A stretch of 14,809 bases of DNA from Selenomonadaceae bacterium UBA3796 (GCA_002369175.1 DFES01000135.1:1-14809); one strand, 5' to 3'; shown: positions 7,188 to 14,591, numbered from the stretch's first letter. Numbers and translations are program-made. Notes: a model not told the origin generated them from the sequence alone.

Positions 7188-7862
7188 TTATTTCGACATA
7201 TCTTTTGAAATTCCTACTTTATTTGAAGCTTTATTTGGAGCATAATCCCGCATACCTTCCACCGCCCCGCCTGCAACCGCCCAAAAGTATAAACTGGCCA
7301 CGCTGCAATAAGGAGACAGGCGCCTGCGGTACTTCTCGAACAGGCTTTTATCAATTTTCCTGTGATGATAGACCATCCTCATCCCCCGCTGAATGGCAAG
7401 GTCTCCGTAACTGAGCACATTCGGCCTCTGCAGGCAGAAAAGCAGGATCATCTCCGCCGTCCAGACACCGATTCCATTCAAGCTGGTCAACGCAGAAACA
7501 ACCTCCTGATCCGGCAGCTCTTCGACAGCTGCGAGATCGAATGCCCCGCACCGAACCCTTTCCGCAAAATCCTTGATGTACTCTGCCTTGCGCAGGCTCA
7601 TGCCAAAGGAGCGCAAGACTTCCGGAGTCGTTCCCCCTATGGTCTCCGCCGTTATTTCTCCATAGGCCTCCCCCATCCTCCTCCATATCGTCTGCAAGGC
7701 TCTGGAGGAAATCTGCTGTCCGATGATATGGTGGATCACGGCGGAAAACAAATCCGCGTCCACTTCCCGATCAATGTGCCCGATCTTTTCTATGACCTCT
7801 CCGAGCTTTTTGTCCTTGCCTTTCAAATATCTGATTTCCTCATCCCCATATACAAAATACAT
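7188..7862 (-). CDS. DNA-3-methyladenine glycosylase (AlkA-like, HhH-GPD)
   Basis: Base-excision repair enzyme that removes alkylated purines from DNA. The 224-residue product fits the short DNA-3-methyladenine glycosylase II-like family. It has IIGQQIS (46-52), the helix-hairpin-helix LNGIGVWTAEMILLF (128-142), and the HhH-GPD catalytic aspartate Asp154 in YGDLAIQRG. The start was set at the ATG at 7862: AGGAGG lies 8 nt upstream, and MYFVYGDEEIRYLKGKDKKLG is where family members normally begin. The frame stays open upstream to 8024, but that extension looks non-coding. No iron-sulfur cysteine cluster is visible, which argues against an endonuclease III type. It precedes dctP by 60 nt and may share its transcript. 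Confidence 0.9.
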   Translation of the reverse strand: MYFVYGDEEIRYLKGKDKKLGEVIEKIGHIDREVDADLFSAVIHHIIGQQISSRALQTIWRRMGEAYGEITAETIGGTTPEVLRSFGMSLRKAEYIKDFAERVRCGAFDLAAVEELPDQEVVSALTSLNGIGVWTAEMILLFCLQRPNVLSYGDLAIQRGMRMVYHHRKIDKSLFEKYRRRLSPYCSVASLYFWAVAGGAVEGMRDYAPNKASNKVGISKDMSK

Positions 7863-7967
7863 CAGGGCTTCCTCCTCAGAAACGCTTCCTGCGAAAATGC
7901 AAACCTCACGAAATTGGTTCAACATTCCCCCGCCAGAATCCTTCTCCACCATTCTTCTCAAATTTTG

Positions 7968-7996
7968 AAAAACCCCGCCCCGTGCTATACCGGGGC
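7968..7996 (-). terminator. Terminator-like hairpin upstream of the glycosylase gene
   Basis: On the minus strand GCCCCG (7996-7991) pairs with CGGGGC (7982-7977) around an 8-nt loop, followed by GGGG and five T. It lies about 105 nt before the glycosylase start on the same strand. It could attenuate that gene or block read-through. No minus-strand gene lies immediately upstream to explain it. Confidence 0.3.
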
Positions 7997-8017
7997 ATGG
8001 AGGGATAAAGTTGCCGA

Positions 8018-8066
8018 AACGCAATTGTTCCGGTTTTGCCTATGGAAAAACTGGAACAATTGCGTT
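8018..8066. repeat. Long hairpin repeat, copy 1
   Basis: The left arm (8018-8037, AACGCAATTGTTCCGGTTTT) pairs with the right arm (8047-8066) at 19 of 20 positions; the exception is a G-T pair. The centre GCC-TAT-GGA can extend the stem. A homologous copy in opposite orientation is at 14701-14750. Flanking bases ATTATA and CGTTTC are also shared. It sits in the divergent spacer between the glycosylase and the solute-binding protein genes. Confidence 0.85.
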
Positions 8067-8071
8067 ATAAT
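8043..8071 (+). promoter_or_regulatory. Probable promoter of the solute-binding protein gene
   Basis: A perfect TATAAT -10 box (8066-8071) lies directly on the edge of the hairpin repeat. A weak -35 match, TGGAAA (8043-8048), lies 17 nt upstream inside the repeat's loop and right arm. Transcription would start near 8078, about 38 nt before the ATG. The poor -35 box suggests an activator or hairpin-dependent control. Confidence 0.5.
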
Positions 8072-8115
8072 ATACATGTGTAGTCGTGCCTTGTTTTTTG
8101 TTTGGAGGTTGAAAG

Positions 8116-9156
8116 ATGCGGCGCTATACATCCTTGCTTTTGACGGCATTTGCCCTGTTTCTCATTGTTTTATGCGGCTCTGCTTATCTGGCCGGAGCAG
8201 ACGATACAAAAAAGCAGCGTCCCATGAGGGAAATCGTCGCTTATACGACTCTGCCGGCTGCGCAGGTGGAGCTTTTGGCCGATGAATACGAGAAGAGGAG
8301 CAGGATACGGGTAAATTTCATGCCCCTGTCCCAAAAGGATATCCTGGAACGCCTCCGATTGCGGGAAGAGAGCCATCCAAACGATACGGCAATCGTTCTG
8401 GCAGACAGGGAGACCTTGGATAAGGCGGCGCAGGAGGGCTTCTTTGTCTCTTATGTTTCTGAAGCAGGCGATGCAACAGCAGAGATGTTCAAGGAACGGG
8501 ACGGTTTTTGGACCGGCGTTTGGTATGATCCTATCGTCTTCTGCATAAACCGCGACTATTTGAAGAATCAGCAGTTGATTCCCGATACATGGGGAGAGCT
8601 TGCCGATCTTCCGGATGCCCGCATTGGAGTTACGGATTTTCTGGCGGCAGACGCTTCTGCGAATCTCCTGTTTTCCATGATCGGCCAGTACGGCGATGCG
8701 GCAACGTACCAGATTTGGCGGCAGATTCATCCCCATGTGGTGCAGTACGCAAAATACCTCAACAATCCGGTGCGGCAGGCAGGTATGGGCGAGGTTGACA
8801 TCTCCATCGCCGTACAGAGCGAAACCCTCCGCTATCTGAATGATGGCTACCCCGTAAAGGTCATTTATCCCGCAGACGGAACGGCCTATATGCTGACGGG
8901 TACGGGAATCGCCAAATCCTCATCTGCCGAACAGCCCGTGACCGCTCAGGAATTCGCGGATTGGCTGCTGACGGATGAGGCGCAACAGGTTCTGCAAAGG
9001 AACGGCTTTTACTTTATGCCGACCAATCCTGCGACTTTGGCATATAAGAGTTTTTCCGGCAAGAATCTCGTGCTTTTCCATCAGAGAGTAGAGTTTACGC
9101 CTCAGCAAAAACATGATTTTCTGGATCGCTGGGTGAAATACATAAGATTGAGGTAA
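8116..9156 (+). CDS. Extracellular ABC-type solute-binding protein (Fe(III)/AfuA-like), orphan
   Basis: Type-2 periplasmic binding fold resembling the iron(III)-binding COG1840 group. It has 346 residues. An N-terminal hydrophobic stretch (about 6-26) acts as signal peptide or anchor; IVLC is not a good lipobox. A first-strand EIVAYTTLPAAQVELLADEYEKRSRI (39-64) follows, then GFWTGVWYDPIVFCINRDYL (130-149) and PDTWGELADLPDARIGVTDF (156-175). The C-terminal part has EFADWLLTDEAQQVLQRNGFY. No permease or ATPase gene is adjacent, and a terminator follows at once, so it is monocistronic. It may serve a transporter encoded elsewhere or act as a sensor partner. The ATG at 8116 has GGAGG 7 nt upstream. 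The true ligand cannot be read from the sequence. Confidence 0.82.
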   Translation: MRRYTSLLLTAFALFLIVLCGSAYLAGADDTKKQRPMREIVAYTTLPAAQVELLADEYEKRSRIRVNFMPLSQKDILERLRLREESHPNDTAIVLADRETLDKAAQEGFFVSYVSEAGDATAEMFKERDGFWTGVWYDPIVFCINRDYLKNQQLIPDTWGELADLPDARIGVTDFLAADASANLLFSMIGQYGDAATYQIWRQIHPHVVQYAKYLNNPVRQAGMGEVDISIAVQSETLRYLNDGYPVKVIYPADGTAYMLTGTGIAKSSSAEQPVTAQEFADWLLTDEAQQVLQRNGFYFMPTNPATLAYKSFSGKNLVLFHQRVEFTPQQKHDFLDRWVKYIRLR

Positions 9157-9161
9157 AACGG

Positions 9162-9199
9162 GGATGCTGCCTTCAGAACGGGCAGTATCCTCTTTCCTT
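9162..9199 (+). terminator. Intrinsic terminator after the solute-binding protein gene
   Basis: GGATGCTGCC (9162-9171) pairs with GGCAGTATCC (9181-9190), ten pairs including one G-U, around a 9-nt loop. It is followed by the T-rich TCTTTCCTT. It starts 5 nt after the stop codon. Confidence 0.75.
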
Positions 9200-9236
9200 G
9201 GGAAACGCTGTGTTATACTTTTAGGAGGGCTTTTTT

Positions 9237-10577
9237 GTGAAAGCTGGATTTATCAGTCTGGGCTGTGCCAAGAATCTTGTGGATACGGAAGTGATGCTGG
9301 GCATTCTGAAGGAGCACGGCATTGAACTTACGGCAGATCCTTCAAAGGCCGATATTCTCATTGTCAATACCTGTGCCTTCATTCAATCCGCAAAGGAAGA
9401 GTCCATTACCACGGTACTCAATATGGCGGATTACAAGGAGAGCGGCCGGTGCCGTTCTCTGATTGTTGCCGGATGCCTTGGGGAGCGCTACGCAAAGCTC
9501 CTTCTTGATGAAATGCCGGAAGCTGATGCCATCATGGGGACAGGCGCATGGCACCGCATTATGGAAGCCGTGGAGGAGACCCTGAAGGGACGCCGGTTGA
9601 TTATCGAGGGTGATTCAAATACGATTTACGATGCCGGGACACCGCGTATTATAACAACGCCGGAGTATACGGCTTATGTCAAGATTGCCGAGGGTTGCGA
9701 CAATCGCTGTGCGTTTTGTGCAATCCCCCTGATTCGTGGGCGTTATCGCAGCCGCAGTGTGGAAGACATCTGTGAGGAAGTCCGCAGCCTTGCGGAACGC
9801 GGCGTGAAGGAAATCAATCTCATCGCCCAGGATACCACCAATTACGGGCACGACATCTACGGCAAACCGAGCCTTGCCATGCTTCTCAAAGAGCTGGTGA
9901 AGATCGAGGGGATCCGGTGGATCCGCGTTCTCTACTGCTATCCGAAATTCTTCACGGATGAGCTCATGGATGTCATTGCCAGCGAACCGAAGATTTGCAA
10001 GTATGTGGACCTTCCCTTGCAGCATGCCGATAATGCAATGCTAAGGGCCATGCGCCGTCCGGACACCTGCGAAGAAGTGGAAGCACTTTTGCAGAAGATA
10101 CGCCAGAGAATTCCCGATGTGTCGATCCGCACGACCTTCATTGTAGGTTTTCCCGGCGAGACGGAGGAGCAATTCCTGAAATTGAAGGATTTTGTGATAA
10201 AACAGCGCTTTGACAAAGTTGGGGTATTCACCTACTCCAAAGAAGAAGACACGCCTGCCTACGATATGCCGGAGCAGATTTCCGAAGAGGTCATGCAGGA
10301 GCGATACCACGAGCTCATGAGCATCCAGAGCAAGATCTCCGAAGAGAAGAACCAGGAACTGGAAGGCAAGGTTCTGGAAGTGCTCATCGAAGGCCGGGAC
10401 GAGGAGCAGAAGAACATTGCAGGAGGCCGTTCCTACCGTGAAGCACCGGAGGTAGATGGACAGGTCTATGTGGAAGGCGATGAGGACAGTCAGCCGGGCG
10501 ATATCATCCGGGTGAAGATCCTGCAAGGCTTTACATACGATGTTGTTGGCGAAAGAATCGACGAAACGGAGAAGTAA
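9237..10577 (+). CDS. rimO: Ribosomal protein S12 methylthiotransferase RimO
   Basis: Radical-SAM enzyme that adds a methylthio group to an aspartate of ribosomal protein S12, using two 4Fe-4S clusters. It has 446 residues, the normal length. The N-terminal UPF0004 domain starts KAGFISLGCAKNLVDTE and has cluster cysteines Cys10, Cys46 (NTCAF) and Cys80 (AGCLGE). The radical-SAM motif is EGCDNRCAFC with Cys154, Cys158 and Cys161. A TRAM domain ends the protein (about 380-446, with SYREAPEVDGQVYV and PGDIIRVKI). SLGCAKNLVD and the spacing favour RimO over MiaB. The start is GTG at 9237 with AGGAGG 8 nt upstream. No convincing promoter is seen between the preceding terminator and the gene. Confidence 0.95.
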   Translation: MKAGFISLGCAKNLVDTEVMLGILKEHGIELTADPSKADILIVNTCAFIQSAKEESITTVLNMADYKESGRCRSLIVAGCLGERYAKLLLDEMPEADAIMGTGAWHRIMEAVEETLKGRRLIIEGDSNTIYDAGTPRIITTPEYTAYVKIAEGCDNRCAFCAIPLIRGRYRSRSVEDICEEVRSLAERGVKEINLIAQDTTNYGHDIYGKPSLAMLLKELVKIEGIRWIRVLYCYPKFFTDELMDVIASEPKICKYVDLPLQHADNAMLRAMRRPDTCEEVEALLQKIRQRIPDVSIRTTFIVGFPGETEEQFLKLKDFVIKQRFDKVGVFTYSKEEDTPAYDMPEQISEEVMQERYHELMSIQSKISEEKNQELEGKVLEVLIEGRDEEQKNIAGGRSYREAPEVDGQVYVEGDEDSQPGDIIRVKILQGFTYDVVGERIDETEK

Positions 10578-10631
10578 GATTGGGCATGTTGAAAAAGTTT
10601 ATTTTCTAATCCGTTTCTCAGGAAGACATGG

Positions 10632-10671
10632 TAAAATCATGGCGTAACAGTTGAAAGCCATGGAAATGGCT
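10632..10671 (+). promoter_or_regulatory. Possible -10 box and small hairpin before the secreted-protein gene
   Basis: TAAAAT (10632-10637) resembles a -10 box, without a good -35 match. AGCCAT-GGAA-ATGGCT (10656-10671) forms a 6-bp hairpin in the leader. GAGGAGG follows just before the ATG at 10701. The rest of the 123-nt gap after rimO shows nothing else. Confidence 0.3.
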
Positions 10672-10700
10672 CGAAAGGTACGAGAACGAGGAGGATATAT

Positions 10701-11348
10701 ATGAACAAGAAATATATTGCAATGGGTCTGATGGGCGCAGCATTGTTCTGCCAGCCCCTTTTGATGTCTTCCGCAGAAGCTGCGGAGCCTGCTGCGCAGG
10801 CTGCGGCAAGCGCGGAGAATCAGGCAACGGCATATATGTACACCAGCCAGGAATTCGGGTACACCATTCCCTGCCCCAAGAGGCCGAACGTCATTCCTGC
10901 GGATGCGCTCTACGAGGGAGCAAAGGGAGAAGTGCTCATCTTTGACAACGAGGAGTACAATATCAAACTGGCATGGGTGGTCTTTGTGGACGCATTCAAC
11001 GACAAGGACGTGCCGGATTTCAACAAGCTTTCGGAAAAGGATATGAACGACTATCTGGAGAAGCTGCGCAAGAATTATGAGGATGTGGATATTGCCCAAA
11101 TCAGCGATAAAAACAAAGCGCTTTTCGCAGTAACCGCCAAGGAAATAGAGGTTGACACAACCGGCGACGGCAAGCCTGACACGCTTGCCACCGTGGAAAA
11201 TCAAACCATGGAAGTCTTTTTCCGCGGCAATAAGGGCGGTCGCTATCGCATCCAGCTCATAAACAATCCCACGCTCCTTCCGGAAGCCATGAGGGATTGC
11301 CGCATGGCCGTCTCAGCTTTCCAGGAAACGGGCAGTGCAAAGAAGTAA
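10701..11348 (+). CDS. Secreted protein of unknown function
   Basis: I do not recognise a named family. The 215-residue product has a clear signal peptide (Lys3-Lys4, hydrophobic 6-22, probable cleavage after SAEA near residue 27) and an Ala-rich linker (about 28-45). A single compact domain follows, beginning YMYTSQEFGYTIPCPKRP, a layout reminiscent of PsbP-like or other small envelope domains. Residues 152-160 read DTTGDGKPD, which resembles a calcium-binding Asp-rich loop. Cys58 and the Cys of MRDCRMAV could form a disulfide. The ATG at 10701 has GAGGAGG 6-7 nt upstream. The gene follows rimO by 123 nt and ends in a strong terminator. It is probably an envelope protein; the biochemical role is unknown. 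Confidence 0.8.
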   Translation: MNKKYIAMGLMGAALFCQPLLMSSAEAAEPAAQAAASAENQATAYMYTSQEFGYTIPCPKRPNVIPADALYEGAKGEVLIFDNEEYNIKLAWVVFVDAFNDKDVPDFNKLSEKDMNDYLEKLRKNYEDVDIAQISDKNKALFAVTAKEIEVDTTGDGKPDTLATVENQTMEVFFRGNKGGRYRIQLINNPTLLPEAMRDCRMAVSAFQETGSAKK

Positions 11349-11374
11349 ATGAAATGAAGTGAAGAAGAACCAAG

Positions 11375-11415
11375 AAGCTCCATCGGCGATTTCGTACGCC
11401 GATGGAGCTTTTTCT
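11375..11415 (+). terminator. Strong intrinsic terminator between convergent genes
   Basis: AAGCTCCATCGGCG (11375-11388) pairs perfectly over 14 bp with CGCCGATGGAGCTT (11397-11410) around an 8-nt loop, and TTT C follows the final TT. It ends the secreted-protein transcript. On the minus strand the tail TTCTTGGTTCTTC is weaker, but it may also serve the converging beta-lyase operon. Confidence 0.85.
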
Positions 11416-11433
11416 GTATCCCTATACAGTTTT
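11414..11433 (+). terminator. Minor second hairpin with T-tract
   Basis: CTGTAT-CCCT-ATACAG (11414-11429) is followed by TTTT. It lies directly behind the strong terminator and may be a backup stop. The stem is only 6 bp. Confidence 0.3.
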
Positions 11434-11450
11434 CCGGAAAGGATTACCGG

Positions 11451-12638
11451 TTACCTATCAAAGCAATGCACCAGACGCGAGAGTCCTTCCTCCAATCTGC
11501 TCCAGGGGCATGCCATGTTGATGCGCTGGAACCTCCCTCCTCCGGTGCCGAAAATATGCCCGCTATCCAACCACAGCCTCCCCTTATGGATGATACGCTC
11601 ATCCATTTCCTTGTCAGAAAGGCCATAGGCTGAGAAATCCAGCCACAGGAGATAGGTCCCTTCCGGTTCTACCAAATGAACCTTGGGAAGATGATGGGCA
11701 AGAAATTCCTTTGTTTTCCGAAGGTTTCCTTCCAGGTAGACAAGCAATTCCTTCAGCCAGGGCTCTCCCTTTCCGTAAGCCGCCTTTGCCGCAAATAGTC
11801 CAAGGGCATTGGGCTGGCTGTAGCCTGCAGCATAAAGCTCCTGCTGAAACCTATGTCGAAGTGCGTCATTTCTGATGAACACATGGGAAATCTGCAAGCC
11901 TGCCAGGTTGAACGTCTTGCTGGGACTGGTGCAGGTGATGGCAATATCGTCAATTTCTCTGGACATGCCGGCAAAGACGGTATGCTGAAATCCCTCACGC
12001 ACAAAATCATGATGAATCTCATCGGCAATCACCAGGACTCCATACCGCTTGCAAATTTCCCCTATGCGCGTAAGCTCCTCTCTTTTCCAGACACGTCCGA
12101 CCGGATTGTGGGGACTGCATAGAATAAAGAGCTTCACTCCGTTGTCCCTGATCTTATTCTCAAAATCGTCGAAATCGATCTCGTAGGCGATTGGCGTGCC
12201 ATCCTTCTGCTTTCGAAGCACGAGAGGGCTTTCCACAAGCTTTCTGTGATTCCCCAGGACAGAAGAGGAAAAAGGATAGTAGACAGGAGGACAGATGAGC
12301 ACAGCATCTCCTTCCCTTGTAAGGGCTCGAATAGCAGTGCAGATAGCCAAAACCACCCCGGGAGTAACCGTCATCGTCTCCATGTCCGGCTCCCAATCAT
12401 GTCGTGACCGCATCCAATGGGACAACACCCTCAGGTAATCCTCCTTGATATCCGTGTAGCCGAAAATGCCATGTTCGCACCGGCGCACCAGTTCCTCCAC
12501 CACCGGCTCCGGCGTGCGAAAATCCATATCCGCCACCCAAAAGGGAAGCACATCCCCCGGCAGACCGCGTTCCTCGGCAAAGTCGTATTTCAGACAGGAA
12601 GTCCCTCTCCGGTCTATGAACGCATCGAAATTTACCAT
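11451..12638 (-). CDS. MalY/PatB-type PLP C-S lyase (cystathionine beta-lyase)
   Basis: Fold-type I PLP enzyme expected to cleave cystathionine to homocysteine, pyruvate and ammonia. MalY/PatB relatives also desulfurate cysteine. The 395-residue protein starts MVNFDAFIDRRGTSCLKYDF, and DVLPFWVADMDFRTP is typical of MalY/PatB. PLP features are SPHNPVGR (175-182), ADEIHHDF (205-212) and the lysine in SPSKTFNLAGLQ (Lys241). The start was set at the ATG at 12638, with AGGGG about 9 nt upstream; the frame is open to 12668 but those extra residues look non-family. It is the third gene of the operon, about 40 nt after the peptidase gene. With the upstream gamma-synthase it would complete homoserine-to-homocysteine transsulfuration. 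Other possibilities are cysteine desulfhydrase activity or plain aminotransferase annotation. Confidence 0.9.
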   Translation of the reverse strand: MVNFDAFIDRRGTSCLKYDFAEERGLPGDVLPFWVADMDFRTPEPVVEELVRRCEHGIFGYTDIKEDYLRVLSHWMRSRHDWEPDMETMTVTPGVVLAICTAIRALTREGDAVLICPPVYYPFSSSVLGNHRKLVESPLVLRKQKDGTPIAYEIDFDDFENKIRDNGVKLFILCSPHNPVGRVWKREELTRIGEICKRYGVLVIADEIHHDFVREGFQHTVFAGMSREIDDIAITCTSPSKTFNLAGLQISHVFIRNDALRHRFQQELYAAGYSQPNALGLFAAKAAYGKGEPWLKELLVYLEGNLRKTKEFLAHHLPKVHLVEPEGTYLLWLDFSAYGLSDKEMDERIIHKGRLWLDSGHIFGTGGGRFQRINMACPWSRLEEGLSRLVHCFDR

Positions 12639-12679
12639 AATCCTCATCCCCTGCAATCTACACTGCACCCTACATCAAA

Positions 12680-13300
12680 TCAAATAAAATATTCAATGGT
12701 ATTTTCTGCCGTAAGCATCGTGCGCCGATTGAAAATAAGCACGGCTTCGCGTTCTGCAATCTTGCCCAAGGTGTACGGCTCCTGTGTTTCCCGATGAAAT
12801 CGCTCGAAGGGAAGGATGCGGTTATATTCTTTTGGATATTGGTCCGTGCTCTCGATGTCAACATCCTCCAAACTGTGCTCCAAACAATATGGATCAAACA
12901 GGCGAATGCGCCCCTCCTGCTCTCCCGTGAACAGGACATAGTGATCTCCATCGAAATTCAGCCGCACCACGGCAACACCCTTTCGCCGCAGGGCATCCAC
13001 CACGGGACTGCCCTCCCCGACGTACACCGCATCACCTGACAGATAGCGGCTGGCTATCGGGAGAATGCCCATACTGCCGACACCGTCCAGCCAGTTTGCA
13101 AGGAACATCATCGCCATGCGAGAAGTCCCCCGCTTCCCCAGGGTTCCTCCCCTCTCATAGCAGTCCAGGGAATAGAGCATGATGTTGCGGATGATTTCCG
13201 GCGAAATTTCCTCCCGCTCAAAGAGAAAGCTCAAGGCATTCAAGAGCGATGTCGGCCCGCAATCATATTCGGAAATCTGGTAGCGCAAAGGATTTTTCAT
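12680..13300 (-). CDS. C39-like (papain-fold) cysteine peptidase, cytoplasmic
   Basis: The 206-residue protein has the C39-like layout. Gln8 and Cys14 fall in YQISEYDCGPTSLLNAL, with papain-type Gln-x5-Cys spacing. His120 is in DGDHYVLFTG and Asp136 in RLFDPY. It has no signal peptide or membrane segment and no linked ABC exporter, so it is not a bacteriocin-processing transporter domain. The ATG at 13300 has GGGGGTG 8 nt upstream; seven extra in-frame codons up to a TTG at 13321 look unlikely. It sits between two transsulfuration enzyme genes in one operon (61 nt after the gamma-synthase, about 40 nt before the beta-lyase). This hints at a role in sulfur metabolism, such as cleaving a small peptide or amide. 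The substrate is unknown and peptidase activity is inferred from the triad only. Confidence 0.75.
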   Translation of the reverse strand: MKNPLRYQISEYDCGPTSLLNALSFLFEREEISPEIIRNIMLYSLDCYERGGTLGKRGTSRMAMMFLANWLDGVGSMGILPIASRYLSGDAVYVGEGSPVVDALRRKGVAVVRLNFDGDHYVLFTGEQEGRIRLFDPYCLEHSLEDVDIESTDQYPKEYNRILPFERFHRETQEPYTLGKIAEREAVLIFNRRTMLTAENTIEYFI

Positions 13301-13361
13301 GTATGGGTCACCCCCTTCCAAGGCAATCTGCCCTTTGCTCCATCAAAGCGTTCCATCCTGC

Positions 13362-14501
13362 TCATCCTTTCATGGCCTGGAACAGATCCTCCTTCAGATC
13401 CTCCACATCCTCGATGCCAACAGAAAGGCGGAGCAGGGTATCATCCAGCCCTGTGCGGGCAATCATCTCCCTTGGCATTTCCGCATGGGTCTGGGCGATG
13501 GGATAGGTCAGAAGACTTTCCACACCGCCAAGGCTCTCCGCAAAGGCAATGAGCCGAAGTCTTCCCAAGATCGCTTTTGCCCGTTCCGAAGAAGTCACTT
13601 GAAAAGACACCATGCCGCCGTTTCCTCTGGCCTGCTTCTGTTGCAGTGCAAAGCCCGGATGCTCCGGAAGTCCGGGATAAAACACCCGGGTGACCTGCGG
13701 CTGCTCTTTCAGCCAGCGGGCGAGCTCCAAGGCATTTTGGGACTGCCGCTCCACACGAATCCCAAGGGTTTTCAGACTGCGGAGCATGAGCCACGCATCC
13801 ATGCTGGAAAGGTTCGGCCCCTCGGACTTCACCAGGAGCTCAATACGCTTTGCGACATCCGATGTCCCATCCTTCAGCACGAGAACGCCTGCAATGACAT
13901 CATTGTGCCCGCAGAGGTACTTTGTTCCGCTGTGCACCACGATATCCGCCCCCAAGGTCAAAGGTTTCTGGAAATGGGGAGAAAGAAACGTGTTGTCCAC
14001 CACCAACAGAGCACCCCTCTCATGGGCAATCCCGGCCAAAGTCTCGATGTCGCTGATAAGCATCATTGGATTTGACGGGGTCTCCACGAAAATCATCCGC
14101 GTGTTGGGGCGCATCCTGTCTCGTACCAAGTCCAAATTCGTCGTATCGAGATATTCAAAGGAAATGCCATAATGTCCGTAGATTTCATTGGCCAAGCGCA
14201 CGGTACCCCCATAGAGATCCTCCGAGAGCAGCACATGGTCGCCGGGATCCAAAAGGATCAAGACGAGATTGATGGCCGCCATGCCGGAGGAGACCGCCCA
14301 GCTTCGTTCTCCTTTTTCCATCAAGGCAATGGCATTCTCCAGGGCATCTCTTGTCGGGTTCGCCACGCGCCCATAGTCATAGCCTGTACTTTGACCGAAG
14401 CCCGGATGACGGAAGGTCGCGGAAAGATAAATCGGCTCGCTGACAGCACCTGTCCAATCGTAGGAATGCCCTCCATGCACTTCCAAGGTAAAATCTTTCA
14501 T
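13362..14501 (-). CDS. Cystathionine gamma-synthase-type PLP enzyme (trans-sulfuration family)
   Basis: Cys/Met-metabolism PLP enzyme, probably joining activated homoserine with cysteine to give cystathionine, or with sulfide to give homocysteine. The 379-residue protein starts MKDFTLEVHGGHSYDWTGAV. It has YDYGRVANPTRDALE (41-55), SSGMAA (71-76), VVDNTF (167-172, PLP-binding Asp169) and HSGTKYLCGHNDVIAG (190-205) with Schiff-base Lys194. The start was set at the ATG at 14501: the frame is open to a TTG at 14540, but the AGGAGG there overlaps the predicted transcription start and is too far from that codon, whereas GAGAGG precedes 14501. It is the first gene of the operon. Gamma-synthase, gamma-lyase and O-acetylhomoserine sulfhydrylase cannot be separated with certainty from sequence alone. 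Confidence 0.92.
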   Translation of the reverse strand: MKDFTLEVHGGHSYDWTGAVSEPIYLSATFRHPGFGQSTGYDYGRVANPTRDALENAIALMEKGERSWAVSSGMAAINLVLILLDPGDHVLLSEDLYGGTVRLANEIYGHYGISFEYLDTTNLDLVRDRMRPNTRMIFVETPSNPMMLISDIETLAGIAHERGALLVVDNTFLSPHFQKPLTLGADIVVHSGTKYLCGHNDVIAGVLVLKDGTSDVAKRIELLVKSEGPNLSSMDAWLMLRSLKTLGIRVERQSQNALELARWLKEQPQVTRVFYPGLPEHPGFALQQKQARGNGGMVSFQVTSSERAKAILGRLRLIAFAESLGGVESLLTYPIAQTHAEMPREMIARTGLDDTLLRLSVGIEDVEDLKEDLFQAMKG

Positions 14502-14562
14502 GGCATCTCTTTCCTCTCTTTTTTTGACAATATCCATCAACAGAAAGGGGTCTTCCTCCTCA

Positions 14563-14591
14563 AGGATAATCGCATTAACCTATACTGTCAA
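14563..14591 (-). promoter_or_regulatory. Promoter of the transsulfuration operon
   Basis: On the minus strand a perfect TTGACA (14591-14586) is followed after exactly 17 nt by TATCCT (14568-14563). Transcription would start near 14556, about 55 nt before the chosen ATG. Confidence 0.75.

Noticed and set aside
7863..8024. N-terminal extension of the glycosylase
   Set aside because: The frame is open, but the extra 54 residues do not resemble the family. They include a terminator-like hairpin, and the ATG at 7862 has a perfect AGGAGG at 8 nt.
9214..9219. TATACT as a -10 box for rimO
   Set aside because: The start site it implies would fall inside the AGGAGG ribosome binding site, and no good -35 box precedes it.
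9909..9924. Tandem GGATCCG in rimO
   Set aside because: It lies in conserved coding sequence (GIRWIRVLY) and follows from codon choice.
13299..14075. 258-codon plus-strand ORF opposite the gamma-synthase gene
   Set aside because: Antisense to a complete PLP enzyme; no ribosome binding site or family features.
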